From an uncultured Eubacterium sp. (GTDB lineage Bacteria; Bacillota; Clostridia; Lachnospirales; Lachnospiraceae): DNA of 31,836 nucleotides. This document shows positions 25,001-31,836 of the stretch, piece by piece. The stretch lies in assembly GCA_905236735.1 (NCBI GenBank), contig CAJOOU010000145.1, positions 1-31,836 on the forward strand, written 5' to 3'. Position numbers and translations under genes: made by a program. The notes beneath the pieces were generated by a model. It made no database searches and had not been told where the DNA came from. It worked only from the letters and a program-made list of their open reading frames with translations. How positions within the stretch are numbered: the first letter of the stretch is position 1; every line of letters begins with the position of its first letter.

Positions 25001-25166
25001 AGCCACGATAAGCAAGCTAAGGTCTCAGGGAAGTACGGCAGATCTTTCCTGCGCCGAACAGCTTGAAAATATACTTGCATCATATGAAAAAGAGATAGTG
25101 GAAGTAAAGCAGAGGATCATAGATTACGATCCGGGAAAAGCAGTTAAAGAAAAGTACGCAACTTAA
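22008..25166 (+). CDS. Exported coiled-coil protein with TolC-like N-terminal half
   Basis: The protein has 1052 residues from ATG 22008; ATG 22026 is an alternative and better placed if the promoter at 21970-22001 is used. Neither has a strong ribosome site. A signal peptide (about residues 1-45, ending VCAA) is followed by helical hairpins resembling TolC/OEP: LKLSSAKSIAVARSDKIESL, then VVEGTASQSDVEKQEKSIES, repeated later as AYLTAQNDYKSSAAHLIYSE. The centre (about 505-710) is beta-rich and the last 330 residues are long acidic coiled coils. TolC proteins are outer-membrane channels of diderms, so a TolC-like exported protein in a monoderm is unexpected. It may span the wall or form a stalk. 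The assignment rests on pattern, not on a search. Confidence 0.65.
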   Translation: MKRNVIMLKKRVFSSIISVIVTAAVFLCAFFGALPHFKTDVCAASVLKLSSAKSIAVARSDKIESLEIQIQAKEAARQSAIRSLSEKQRSMSTFRWSPLLNFSFPSTPTEQEAFEFAYKPTQLQYAIDTLKHKMTDTRLDEYETVSNLYIDIISSTAEITFIKNRISSLETALHKNKARVVEGTASQSDVEKQEKSIESLEKELTSEEKTLVKAEKKLGDKLGFSITSGYKFEEAFVATKMDRDTLEYLKTYTIENDQTVYEAKQDMDLARLALVTNYSLMKNQYGGNIGMISGYIQQALDGSTISKKAFKKAYDSFLKAIDQPWQGSYRILFFSFPKEWFKGDTDGIRYIEDDPYVLYSAALDYEAAVKEYNNTCNDISSAIEDGYDAMIDARNAYLTAQNDYKSSAAHLIYSEAQNALGLLSAEEYDNEKEEFEDVRSSLKDALSTYSSTLYSFDRTTCGAASAYFSEESLSTQTGVTGLAGSESGNGLDSDLAQLNSVVKKGATYSIRSIVDSEEFMLYVDIPDDFEYTVTDFELWCDGHRIGQRTAVGDSLRHLRLSIDDVSECFIRLYNSSEFIDDCAIDPTVSYGPLIISSEYLDDKTENYTVIGSYSVTDDENTDMINIRFNFDQTAVRKAYQLGEEVAYYNMAAEQNLYLFSNDLTEADKAFTYLGFIKGDIGKLTLRLFDSEGNYIGGAKFNTDTYSLYVDEEITLADMQKMAAKQILTEMKEEELSNELDRLQDLLNAAESVNGSQADSATIAYYKERIAKLKEKLDTVSDSLTDEEIAEALVLYASKIDEIVAAMGSEESAGISSYGDLTEEEVEARNNILKDHAEDFVKKLKADSMRQSIESSIKENKQELYLLYRQMEKADREGDESLYETLKKEYDSLLLDTEVLENKLSGIYDDGFDASEEEIEAALMEYGDEIYAASADQLSDAMIYGSAVGQWAKAYLETEGLEQSNENIRLVVSAAANYKIYEAAVDRESILNSEIEKTKATISKLRSQGSTADLSCAEQLENILASYEKEIVEVKQRIIDYDPGKAVKEKYAT

Positions 25167-25187
25167 ACGCGTATGGAGGAAGAGCCT

Positions 25188-27992
25188 ATGCCGATAATGG
25201 AAAGCGAAGAGAAAAAGCAGGAAGCTCAGGATGAGAAAAAAGCGCCTGAAGAGCTGGCAAGCGACATAGAAAAAGAACTAAAAGAAAATCAGCAGTCCGT
25301 GTCCGAAAAAAAAGATGCGGAGGCAAAAGATACGAAAAAAAAATCCGATCCCATACCGGCTATGGATATTTATTTTGGTCGTCGCAGATCCACCAGATAT
25401 GATGAAAAAAGAGCTTCGCTGAGAAAAGCGCGTGAGGATTGGGAAAATGACATAAAAGAAATGAGAAACATAGCAAATCCGGATGTCAAAGTTACCGATT
25501 TTTCAAAAAAAGATGAAGAAAAAAATGAGGAAGCCACAGGAGAGGCCGCTGCAGAAGAAGTAGCAGAGGGAAAAGATGCGTCAGCGGGTGAAAAAGAGTC
25601 TGCGCAGGAAAAGGTAAATGAGGTACTTGCCGATGTCGAAAATGAATCCGAAAAAGAGATAGATGATCTCGAAAAGGCAGACAGCAGTCAGCAGGCCGCA
25701 AACTCTCTTTCATTTAAGCCGGTTTCAAAGAAAAGAACATCCTTTGTGACAAAGCTTAAAAACAGACTGATCTTCGGACTTAAGGGTATATTAGGCGCGG
25801 TTGCTGCTGTGCCGGTACTTGCGGTTACAGGCATAAGCCGCATTATTCATAAAATAACAGAGAAAAAAAGACTGCGCGGAGCCATGAGAAACAGATCGGA
25901 GTCAAGACCTGAAATAGTGGGAAGAGACACAAGCTTTCTGTCTTCAAATCCGGCTCCGACAGATAGCGAAGGCAAAGAAGAGGTTTACGATAGAACTGAA
26001 AATGTTCCGCTTGTGTGGGAGAGACTTTCGGCGGCGGATGCTGATGAGGCTCCAAGGATGAGCATACTTGTTGATCAGGCTAAAGCAGGAAGCTCAGTAG
26101 CTACCCATAACCATGAAATGGGACACAGTATGATCGATCTTTCTTATTCAAGACATAATAACATCACCGGAAGAAAGGAAAGGTACGGCCTAAGATACGG
26201 GTTTTATCCGGGCGGCGGCAATTTAGGGCAAAACGCACAGGTTGCGCTTGGCGCAGGAGCAATTATGACCGGACAGCTCATAGATGACTGGGGGCATTCA
26301 TACTCTATCGGAAGGGAGTACAATGTTACGGCTGAACAGGTGAATAAGGTCCTCAGGGCTTCCGAAAGATATGCCGAAGGAGGGTACGGATTTTTTAAGA
26401 GAAACTGTACAACCTTTGTCGTGGATATGGCTAAGGAAGCGGGGCTTTCGGTGGCAGAAAAGGATTTAAAAGAAGAAGAGATGGATTTTGATGCGGATTA
26501 TAATGCAAGCATAAATCTCTCTAACGCGTTCGCTTTGGGAGGCAGATATATTGCGGCTATGGGACTTGAAGAAAAGCTCAAAAAGAATGACCTTACATAT
26601 GCTAATTTCGGACAAAAAATGGCCACTTTAGAGGACAGGGACAGATATTTTAAAACAGCTCCCATTTTTTCCGGAATTAAAAAAGGTTATTCTCCGGGTA
26701 TGGCAGGAGAACAGCTCAGAAATTCAGCCGAGGGAGGAACTTTAACTTCGAAATCCCTGAAAAATGAGGGGGACTTAAACAGATTAAAGCTGGTATCGGA
26801 GGCGGATAAGTTCCAAAGTAATCTGTATAATAAACTTTTTGTAGGCGATGGTCCTTTTGCAGATCCCCAAAAGCAGACTGATGCTGATAAAGTTTTTATG
26901 GATGAACTGGAGCTATCAGCATGCTGGGGTGATTTCAAAACCCTGGCACGCAACCCCAAAGGGCTGACTTCATCATTTATAAAGAGTATGCACAAAGAGT
27001 TCAGAGACTGGACGAAAATGATAAATGATTATTATACTACAAGATTGGGACAGTCACAAGAGTATAATGAGGATATAATGAATATACTAAGCTGCGTGGA
27101 ACTTGCCCTTACAGAAGTAGACGTAGAATATCAAAAGGTTGCAACGTCAGAGGCCAAGGGTGATCTGGCAAGGGCGTATATGGATTTTGATAATAATAAT
27201 TACTCGGTTTCTGCTGTCATGCCGGACGGAAAGGGTGAGTATATCGGTTATAACGCACTTGATATATCTCCGTCGCTCTACGAAGCGTATCTGCAGATAT
27301 ACGGAGATGCCGTAACTGCCATGAAACAGATCAATGAATACAATTTGTATAAGGATATGGTAGAAAGCTCGGAAGGAGAAGAGAAGGAGAAAAACGAAAA
27401 AAAGTTTGCGCCATATGAGAGAGTGCATAGCCTTGCAAAGGATTTTGAAAAATCCCACAGATACAGACTAGGCAAGAAAAACTTTAATGAGAATGATATG
27501 AAATATGCCATGGTCGATTTGCCAAGACTTGAAACTTCTGTCGCTGAGGGAGTAGAGGTTGAAGGCGATTTAGGCAGAGAGGTAAGCTACGCATCGGGGA
27601 TTTATCAGGCCAAAATATTTGAGCCCGTATTTGAAGGTTTTATGGAGGAAAACTTTAAGACCGTAAAAGACAGCGATGAGCTTTCCGGAAAGGTATCGGA
27701 CAGACTTGTTGAGCTCTCGGGCAGAGAAGGCAGGAGCGAAAAACTCTTAAGCATTATCAAATATTACATAAATAATGTTGATACCTCGGATAATGCCGAG
27801 ACGGTGACTTCATCGTTTATGAAGATGTTTTCGGGTTCGTATCTGAAAAATACTTTGGGATATGTAAAGGATACAGAGGTCCTAAGGGAGGTATCGCAAA
27901 AGCTTGAGGAGTCTTCAAGTCTCAAAGAGATGATAAAGGCACTTGTGGAAGAGGCCCTTGCGGCCAAGAAAATGAAAAAGAGCGTGGCATAA
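25188..27992 (+). CDS. Acidic protein with a hydrophobic helix and permuted papain-like domain
   Basis: The 934-residue protein starts at ATG 25188, with GGAGGA 6 bases upstream; ATG 25173 lies before that site and lacks one. Residues 1-180 are a charged, Glu/Lys-rich, probably disordered region. One hydrophobic segment lies near 195-215. Residues about 310-425 resemble permuted papain-like (NlpC/P60-superfamily) domains: the His in NHEMGHSMIDL (His313), then a GFYPGGG block, and the Cys in KRNCTTFVVDMAKEAG (Cys407). In that fold the His precedes the Cys, as here. The C-terminal 500 residues are helical and not recognised. No signal peptide is seen, so it may be cytoplasmic, or an effector delivered by the apparatus; this is speculative. 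It lies 5 bases before the GNAT gene. Confidence 0.7.
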   Translation: MPIMESEEKKQEAQDEKKAPEELASDIEKELKENQQSVSEKKDAEAKDTKKKSDPIPAMDIYFGRRRSTRYDEKRASLRKAREDWENDIKEMRNIANPDVKVTDFSKKDEEKNEEATGEAAAEEVAEGKDASAGEKESAQEKVNEVLADVENESEKEIDDLEKADSSQQAANSLSFKPVSKKRTSFVTKLKNRLIFGLKGILGAVAAVPVLAVTGISRIIHKITEKKRLRGAMRNRSESRPEIVGRDTSFLSSNPAPTDSEGKEEVYDRTENVPLVWERLSAADADEAPRMSILVDQAKAGSSVATHNHEMGHSMIDLSYSRHNNITGRKERYGLRYGFYPGGGNLGQNAQVALGAGAIMTGQLIDDWGHSYSIGREYNVTAEQVNKVLRASERYAEGGYGFFKRNCTTFVVDMAKEAGLSVAEKDLKEEEMDFDADYNASINLSNAFALGGRYIAAMGLEEKLKKNDLTYANFGQKMATLEDRDRYFKTAPIFSGIKKGYSPGMAGEQLRNSAEGGTLTSKSLKNEGDLNRLKLVSEADKFQSNLYNKLFVGDGPFADPQKQTDADKVFMDELELSACWGDFKTLARNPKGLTSSFIKSMHKEFRDWTKMINDYYTTRLGQSQEYNEDIMNILSCVELALTEVDVEYQKVATSEAKGDLARAYMDFDNNNYSVSAVMPDGKGEYIGYNALDISPSLYEAYLQIYGDAVTAMKQINEYNLYKDMVESSEGEEKEKNEKKFAPYERVHSLAKDFEKSHRYRLGKKNFNENDMKYAMVDLPRLETSVAEGVEVEGDLGREVSYASGIYQAKIFEPVFEGFMEENFKTVKDSDELSGKVSDRLVELSGREGRSEKLLSIIKYYINNVDTSDNAETVTSSFMKMFSGSYLKNTLGYVKDTEVLREVSQKLEESSSLKEMIKALVEEALAAKKMKKSVA

Positions 27993-27997
27993 AAACA

Positions 27998-28531
27998 GTG
28001 GATAAAGAAGTGGTATTTGAACTGATAACCGCCGGCAGCATCTCTGAATGGGAAAGCTATATTCTGCCTGTGGTATATGATGAGCTGACCGGATATATCA
28101 AACCCGGCAAAGAGCTTTTAAAAGGATATTTTTGCATAGGCGCAGTATATGAAAACGAAAAAGCCGGAGCAGCAGTCGTTAGGATAGAAGAAGACGGAGA
28201 TCTGAATGTCAGCAGCATTTATGTATCCCCGCGATTTAGACGGCGCGGCATAGGTAAAGGTCTGATAAACAAAACTCTTAGGGTGGCTCGGGAAGGCTTT
28301 GCTTATGAAGCGTTTGAGTACGGGACGGATATTTTTCTAAAGACTGTGTACTGCCTTAGCGAGGATATGAGAGAAGTATTCGAAGACTTTCTTAAAGCGG
28401 CGGGATTCACCGAGTTTTATATTTTTGAGGGCGCAATAGTTTCGGGAGAAAGTAAAACAGATGCTCTTATACGCCCAAAGATAAGAGGAGCATCGGCGGA
28501 GATACATTTCTTTTTTGACCATGACCTTTAG
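27998..28531 (+). CDS. GNAT-family acetyltransferase
   Basis: The 177-residue protein has the acetyl-CoA loop VSPRFRRRGIGKGLI, with R-x-x-G-x-G-like spacing, in the fold NVSSIYVSP...LINKTL. Members acetylate small molecules or protein N-termini and lysines. The start is GTG 27998, without a clear ribosome site; it follows the stop of the previous gene by 5 bases. It sits between two large proteins of the operon, so it may modify one of them, but the substrate cannot be inferred. Confidence 0.82.
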   Translation: MDKEVVFELITAGSISEWESYILPVVYDELTGYIKPGKELLKGYFCIGAVYENEKAGAAVVRIEEDGDLNVSSIYVSPRFRRRGIGKGLINKTLRVAREGFAYEAFEYGTDIFLKTVYCLSEDMREVFEDFLKAAGFTEFYIFEGAIVSGESKTDALIRPKIRGASAEIHFFFDHDL

Positions 28532-28555
28532 GAATACAGTAGCTGGAGAGTGAGT

Positions 28556-31500
28556 ATGAATAAATTAAAAAGACTTACAACATTATTACTTGTGATGGCG
28601 CTTCTTATTACGGGAGTAGTGCCTTTTCCGCGGGGGATGTTTGTGAAAAATGTCTATGCGGGCACGCTCATAGAAGACGTTTTGACGGTCTTTGTGCAGA
28701 TGAATATCGGCAGCACTTCGCGTTATAACGAGATAACAACAGATGCCATAGAAGAAGCGGTAAGTGCCAACCACAGTAACGGAGACGACTGGCTTGATGT
28801 AGTAATGCCAGGTGTTTTAAATACTCTCTGCGAAAACTTTGCGGATGATGTGGGCGGTAAGACGGTAAATACCTGGACGAGCGCCTCTTCTCTATCGGAG
28901 AACTCTCCTTATTCTCCGGGTGTGGATTATAGCGGAAACACCATGAACACAGGCTACACATTAAAGCAACTTATTATAGACTATGTAAGAGCGACAAATA
29001 CCGGGGCGGCGCTTCTTACTGATGATGAGATCATTTCCGCCTTTAACCAGGTATCCGGAGGAGATGGTCCTTTTATAGACATGGATACATATAATGAGAC
29101 TCTCGAAGGCATTATAGCAACAAAGGGCGTAGGCTCTGTGGCGGATCAGCCCGCTTATGATGCCGTTGACCGTTCGAGATATACGACCTACGGGAGCTAC
29201 ATAAGGAGCAGGAGCACTCCGGTGCCGGGAGGATACCTTTTTATAGGTACCTGGCTTATGGACGCCCAGGCTATAAACTCCACCTTTTACCGTATGGCCG
29301 TAAATTCCATGACGAGTGATAATCAGCAGATAATGTATTACAAGTCGGAGCTTTCCGGAAACTACTGGAAGGATATATCATCCGCATCGGGGCTCGAATA
29401 TATCCTGCCGTCATCCGATAATGTGGAGGAGGCATCGCTTAGCTCATACTATGTTTCGATAGTAGTAGGTGAAGACGGCATACCCAGATGGGCAAAGACC
29501 GGAAATGCGGCTGATATATTTGCGATAACAGATCCGTATGAACTTGAAAATCTGCCGGAGCTGCGGGCGCTTAAACTTCTCTTTGATTCGGGGACGGTCA
29601 CCTCAAGTGACAGCGGCTCAAAGAACTATATTTACTACAGGATAAAGGAGTTTTTTAAGGCCGACGGAAACTATACAAGGTCTTCTGAAGTGGAAACAGG
29701 CGTAAAATATGCTCTGGATGTATCAACAAGGACAGGCATAGCATTTTATGCTCCGGATTATCATAAGACAAATTACAGTACGGCATCGGAGGAAAGATGG
29801 CTCTGCTATGATTATTGGTGGCGTTTTTCGAGTACGGTAAGCCGTCATCGCTCCGGCATAGGTATATCGGAAACAGGCGGACTTCCCAGGTGGAGATTCG
29901 AAGAGAGCGGCGCGGGATTTTTGGAGAGTCTTGAGACTTTGGCTACCGCAGGCTCAAAACCGAGGTTTAACTTCTATTATTCCAACGGAAGCGCTTATTA
30001 TCCGTGGAGCGGCTCCGACCAGGATGCAAAGCTTATAAGAGGAGGCGTAAGCTGGAAAAATGAGGTTGCATGGCGCAGCGAAGTAAATAATTTCGGCGGT
30101 ATAAGTGAGCTAAGAAAAAGGCTTTGGAATTTTGAGACTGTTTTTCAGCATTTTTCCTGCGTGCATGATGATACCACAGATGATCTTGACCGTAAACTGA
30201 GAAACATGGGCAATATCTATTCCGATATGAGATCAGGAGGTACGGATGAGGATGCAGAGCTTAGCGATGAGATTTTGCTTATCGAGGAAAAGCTTGATGC
30301 GGCCAGAAGGTATGAGGCATATTATAACCTTATAGAAAACGAAGATCAGAACTATATATTCGGACCGCCTCTTAATCTTTTGTATCAGTGGGTATCGTAC
30401 GGAGAATCATCGGTGGGCAGGAATTACAATATCATCTACTATACCGATGAGGATTTTACTTCCGAGTCTTCCATTACGGCTGCTGTGGAACAGGCCATTA
30501 CGGAGTGCGCCTCAAGTATGTATTCTTATCAGGCACTGGCAAGGGGAGAAGGCACAACAATACTTTCCCAGACCGAATACAAGCTCGAGGAAAATGTGAT
30601 AAACAATGCCGCAAACGGCACATCTGCGGTAAGAGCCGACCTTGTGCAGCTTGTAGACCTTGAAAATATATCTAATAATGTTATTTCGCATAAGAGCCGT
30701 GAACTTAATCTTTTAAATGACACCCTGCTTCCCACGGCTGATGTGAAGTTTGCATCATATGTGCACGAGAGCGCAGGCGAGGCATATACAAAGGCGGCCT
30801 CAGACCCTGATACTACGGAAAGTACTTTGGATGAAATCCTGAAGGATCAAAAAGCCGATGTGTCCGCCGTGGCAGCGGAGCTTCAGAGGTTTATAAAGGC
30901 CAAGGCCATGAGGATTTCTACAGATGATGCGATAAGTTTTATTTATGAACGCATAGACTGGGCAGAGAGCTTAAGAAGCGGAATATCCACGGATGATTTC
31001 GGCACCTATGCTACGGAAGCTTTGGAAGAACATATTGCCTGGCTTAAACTCCTCTTGCAGACAGTAAAGGACGGCGGATCGCTTACGGATGAGGAGTCAG
31101 ACTGGTCGGGAATAATAGGTAATCTCGAAAAAGAGCTGTTAGATGAGCTTGATAACGGAGATCTTGACAGCGCAGAGAGCACCGAAAGAAAGCTTGCTGA
31201 TGCCCAGGGCAATATGGATGAAGCCGAGTCATCGGGAAGGAGCGTTATAAGCGACCCTGATGCAGCATCGGCGGATGTAGACGGAGTCACGATGCCTGAT
31301 ACTCCTACGGGAGTAGCGGATGAGATAGCTCAGGATACGCTTGCTAAGATAGGAAACGGAGAATACGATACCATACCCGATGATATCGGAGCGCTTGAGG
31401 CTTTAGGCTACCCTGATATAGGAAAGATAACGGATGCGCTCAGAGCGCATGATGCTCCGGCAGAGCTTATAAATCAGGCTTTGGAGGCTGAAGAAAATGT

Positions 31501-31836
31501 ATCGGGCAGTGAATTTGCCGAAAGGTACTCGGGCAAAGGCGCCGGAGATACGGATGTAGGCACGGGAGATTCGGAAGGTTCTGATGGAGGAACAGGCGGC
31601 TCAGGTACCTCCGGCGCATCCGGGGAGGGCTCAGGCTCTTCCTCAGGATCCGGGGAAGGCTCGGGTAATACTGCCGGAGGCGACTTATCTACCGGCAGCG
31701 GAGCTATAACAGGAGACGGCACGGGCCTTGATGAAGATGATTTTGATAGTGCGATAAATGAAGCCTTGGGAGATGATTTTGATAATCTAAGCCCTGAGGA
31801 TAAGGCGGCAGCCGTAGCGGCCGTCATAGATTTCGC
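28556..31836 (+). CDS. Very large exported protein, 3' end outside window
   Basis: ATG 28556 has GGAGAG (28545-28550) 5 bases upstream. The frame stays open to the end of the window, giving at least 1093 residues; I checked it codon by codon for stops. The N-terminus is a signal peptide (MNKLKRLTTLLLVMALLITG, predicted cleavage after VYA near residue 36). The rest contains a mixed alpha/beta region, several Trp/Tyr-rich segments, long helices (about 530-960) and a Gly/Ser/Thr-rich linker (about 1000-1060) followed by an acidic helical segment. No known domain is recognised. It is the last visible gene of the operon and could be a surface or secreted component; the linker suggests a further domain beyond the window. 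Confidence 0.85.
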   Translation, partial: MNKLKRLTTLLLVMALLITGVVPFPRGMFVKNVYAGTLIEDVLTVFVQMNIGSTSRYNEITTDAIEEAVSANHSNGDDWLDVVMPGVLNTLCENFADDVGGKTVNTWTSASSLSENSPYSPGVDYSGNTMNTGYTLKQLIIDYVRATNTGAALLTDDEIISAFNQVSGGDGPFIDMDTYNETLEGIIATKGVGSVADQPAYDAVDRSRYTTYGSYIRSRSTPVPGGYLFIGTWLMDAQAINSTFYRMAVNSMTSDNQQIMYYKSELSGNYWKDISSASGLEYILPSSDNVEEASLSSYYVSIVVGEDGIPRWAKTGNAADIFAITDPYELENLPELRALKLLFDSGTVTSSDSGSKNYIYYRIKEFFKADGNYTRSSEVETGVKYALDVSTRTGIAFYAPDYHKTNYSTASEERWLCYDYWWRFSSTVSRHRSGIGISETGGLPRWRFEESGAGFLESLETLATAGSKPRFNFYYSNGSAYYPWSGSDQDAKLIRGGVSWKNEVAWRSEVNNFGGISELRKRLWNFETVFQHFSCVHDDTTDDLDRKLRNMGNIYSDMRSGGTDEDAELSDEILLIEEKLDAARRYEAYYNLIENEDQNYIFGPPLNLLYQWVSYGESSVGRNYNIIYYTDEDFTSESSITAAVEQAITECASSMYSYQALARGEGTTILSQTEYKLEENVINNAANGTSAVRADLVQLVDLENISNNVISHKSRELNLLNDTLLPTADVKFASYVHESAGEAYTKAASDPDTTESTLDEILKDQKADVSAVAAELQRFIKAKAMRISTDDAISFIYERIDWAESLRSGISTDDFGTYATEALEEHIAWLKLLLQTVKDGGSLTDEESDWSGIIGNLEKELLDELDNGDLDSAESTERKLADAQGNMDEAESSGRSVISDPDAASADVDGVTMPDTPTGVADEIAQDTLAKIGNGEYDTIPDDIGALEALGYPDIGKITDALRAHDAPAELINQALEAEENVSGSEFAERYSGKGAGDTDVGTGDSEGSDGGTGGSGTSGASGEGSGSSSGSGEGSGNTAGGDLSTGSGAITGDGTGLDEDDFDSAINEALGDDFDNLSPEDKAAAVAAVIDF

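Noticed and set aside
25173..25187. Upstream ATG for the 934-residue acidic protein
   Set aside because: The ribosome site GGAGGA lies between it and ATG 25188, so the later start is favoured.
31474..31827. 117-codon proline- and serine-rich minus-strand frame
   Set aside because: It is the antisense of the Gly/Ser/Thr-rich linker of the large exported protein; composition comes from the opposite strand's codons.

Overview
The window reads as a chromosomal segment of a low- to mid-GC monoderm Firmicute, most likely a Lachnospiraceae-type Clostridium relative (Butyrivibrio/Roseburia-like). The basis is codon use rich in ata/aga/ctt, strong AGGAGG-type ribosome sites, lipoproteins and signal peptides of Gram-positive type, and the prfB/ftsE/ftsX/ctp neighbourhood known from Firmicutes. 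Every convincing gene lies on the + strand. I see no rRNA, tRNA, IS element, prophage integrase or CRISPR array.

Left part (1-6952): the end of an NlpC/P60 wall hydrolase; an AT-rich 0.49 kb gap with a tight cluster of DnaA boxes; a WecG/TagA-type glycosyltransferase; a PucR/CdaR-like regulator; ftsE-ftsX; an S41 C-terminal processing protease; and prfB with its programmed +1 frameshift. Together this is cell division, wall remodelling and translation termination.

Middle (7012-10600): an aspartate-family amino-acid operon made of an ACT-domain regulator, homoserine dehydrogenase, aspartokinase (with a well-placed internal start for a regulatory subunit) and a 4'-phosphopantetheinyl transferase, closed by a strong terminator.

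Signalling block (10660-15480): a seven-helix membrane protein, a PrsW-type intramembrane protease, an acidic lipoprotein, then a soluble LytS-like histidine kinase flanked by two paralogous lipoproteins, and a response regulator whose output domain looks like a SARP (winged helix plus a shortened BTAD). A terminator closes the block.

Right part (15482-31836): a long operon of unusual proteins. It encodes a 617-aa protein with an N-terminal region resembling proteins of contractile-injection loci, a membrane pseudokinase-like protein, a four-helix receptor with a degenerate class III cyclase domain, a membrane MORN-repeat protein, an exported TolC-like coiled-coil protein, a 934-aa acidic protein with a permuted papain-like (His...Cys) domain, a GNAT acetyltransferase, and a very large exported protein that runs off the window. 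Two near-identical direct-repeat elements (heptamer, 4-bp spacer, heptamer, 8 bp, -10 box) sit before the first gene and before the TolC-like gene. This is the spacing known for SARP operators, so I infer that the adjacent two-component system controls this operon. I regard the signalling block plus the operon as one candidate undescribed envelope system.
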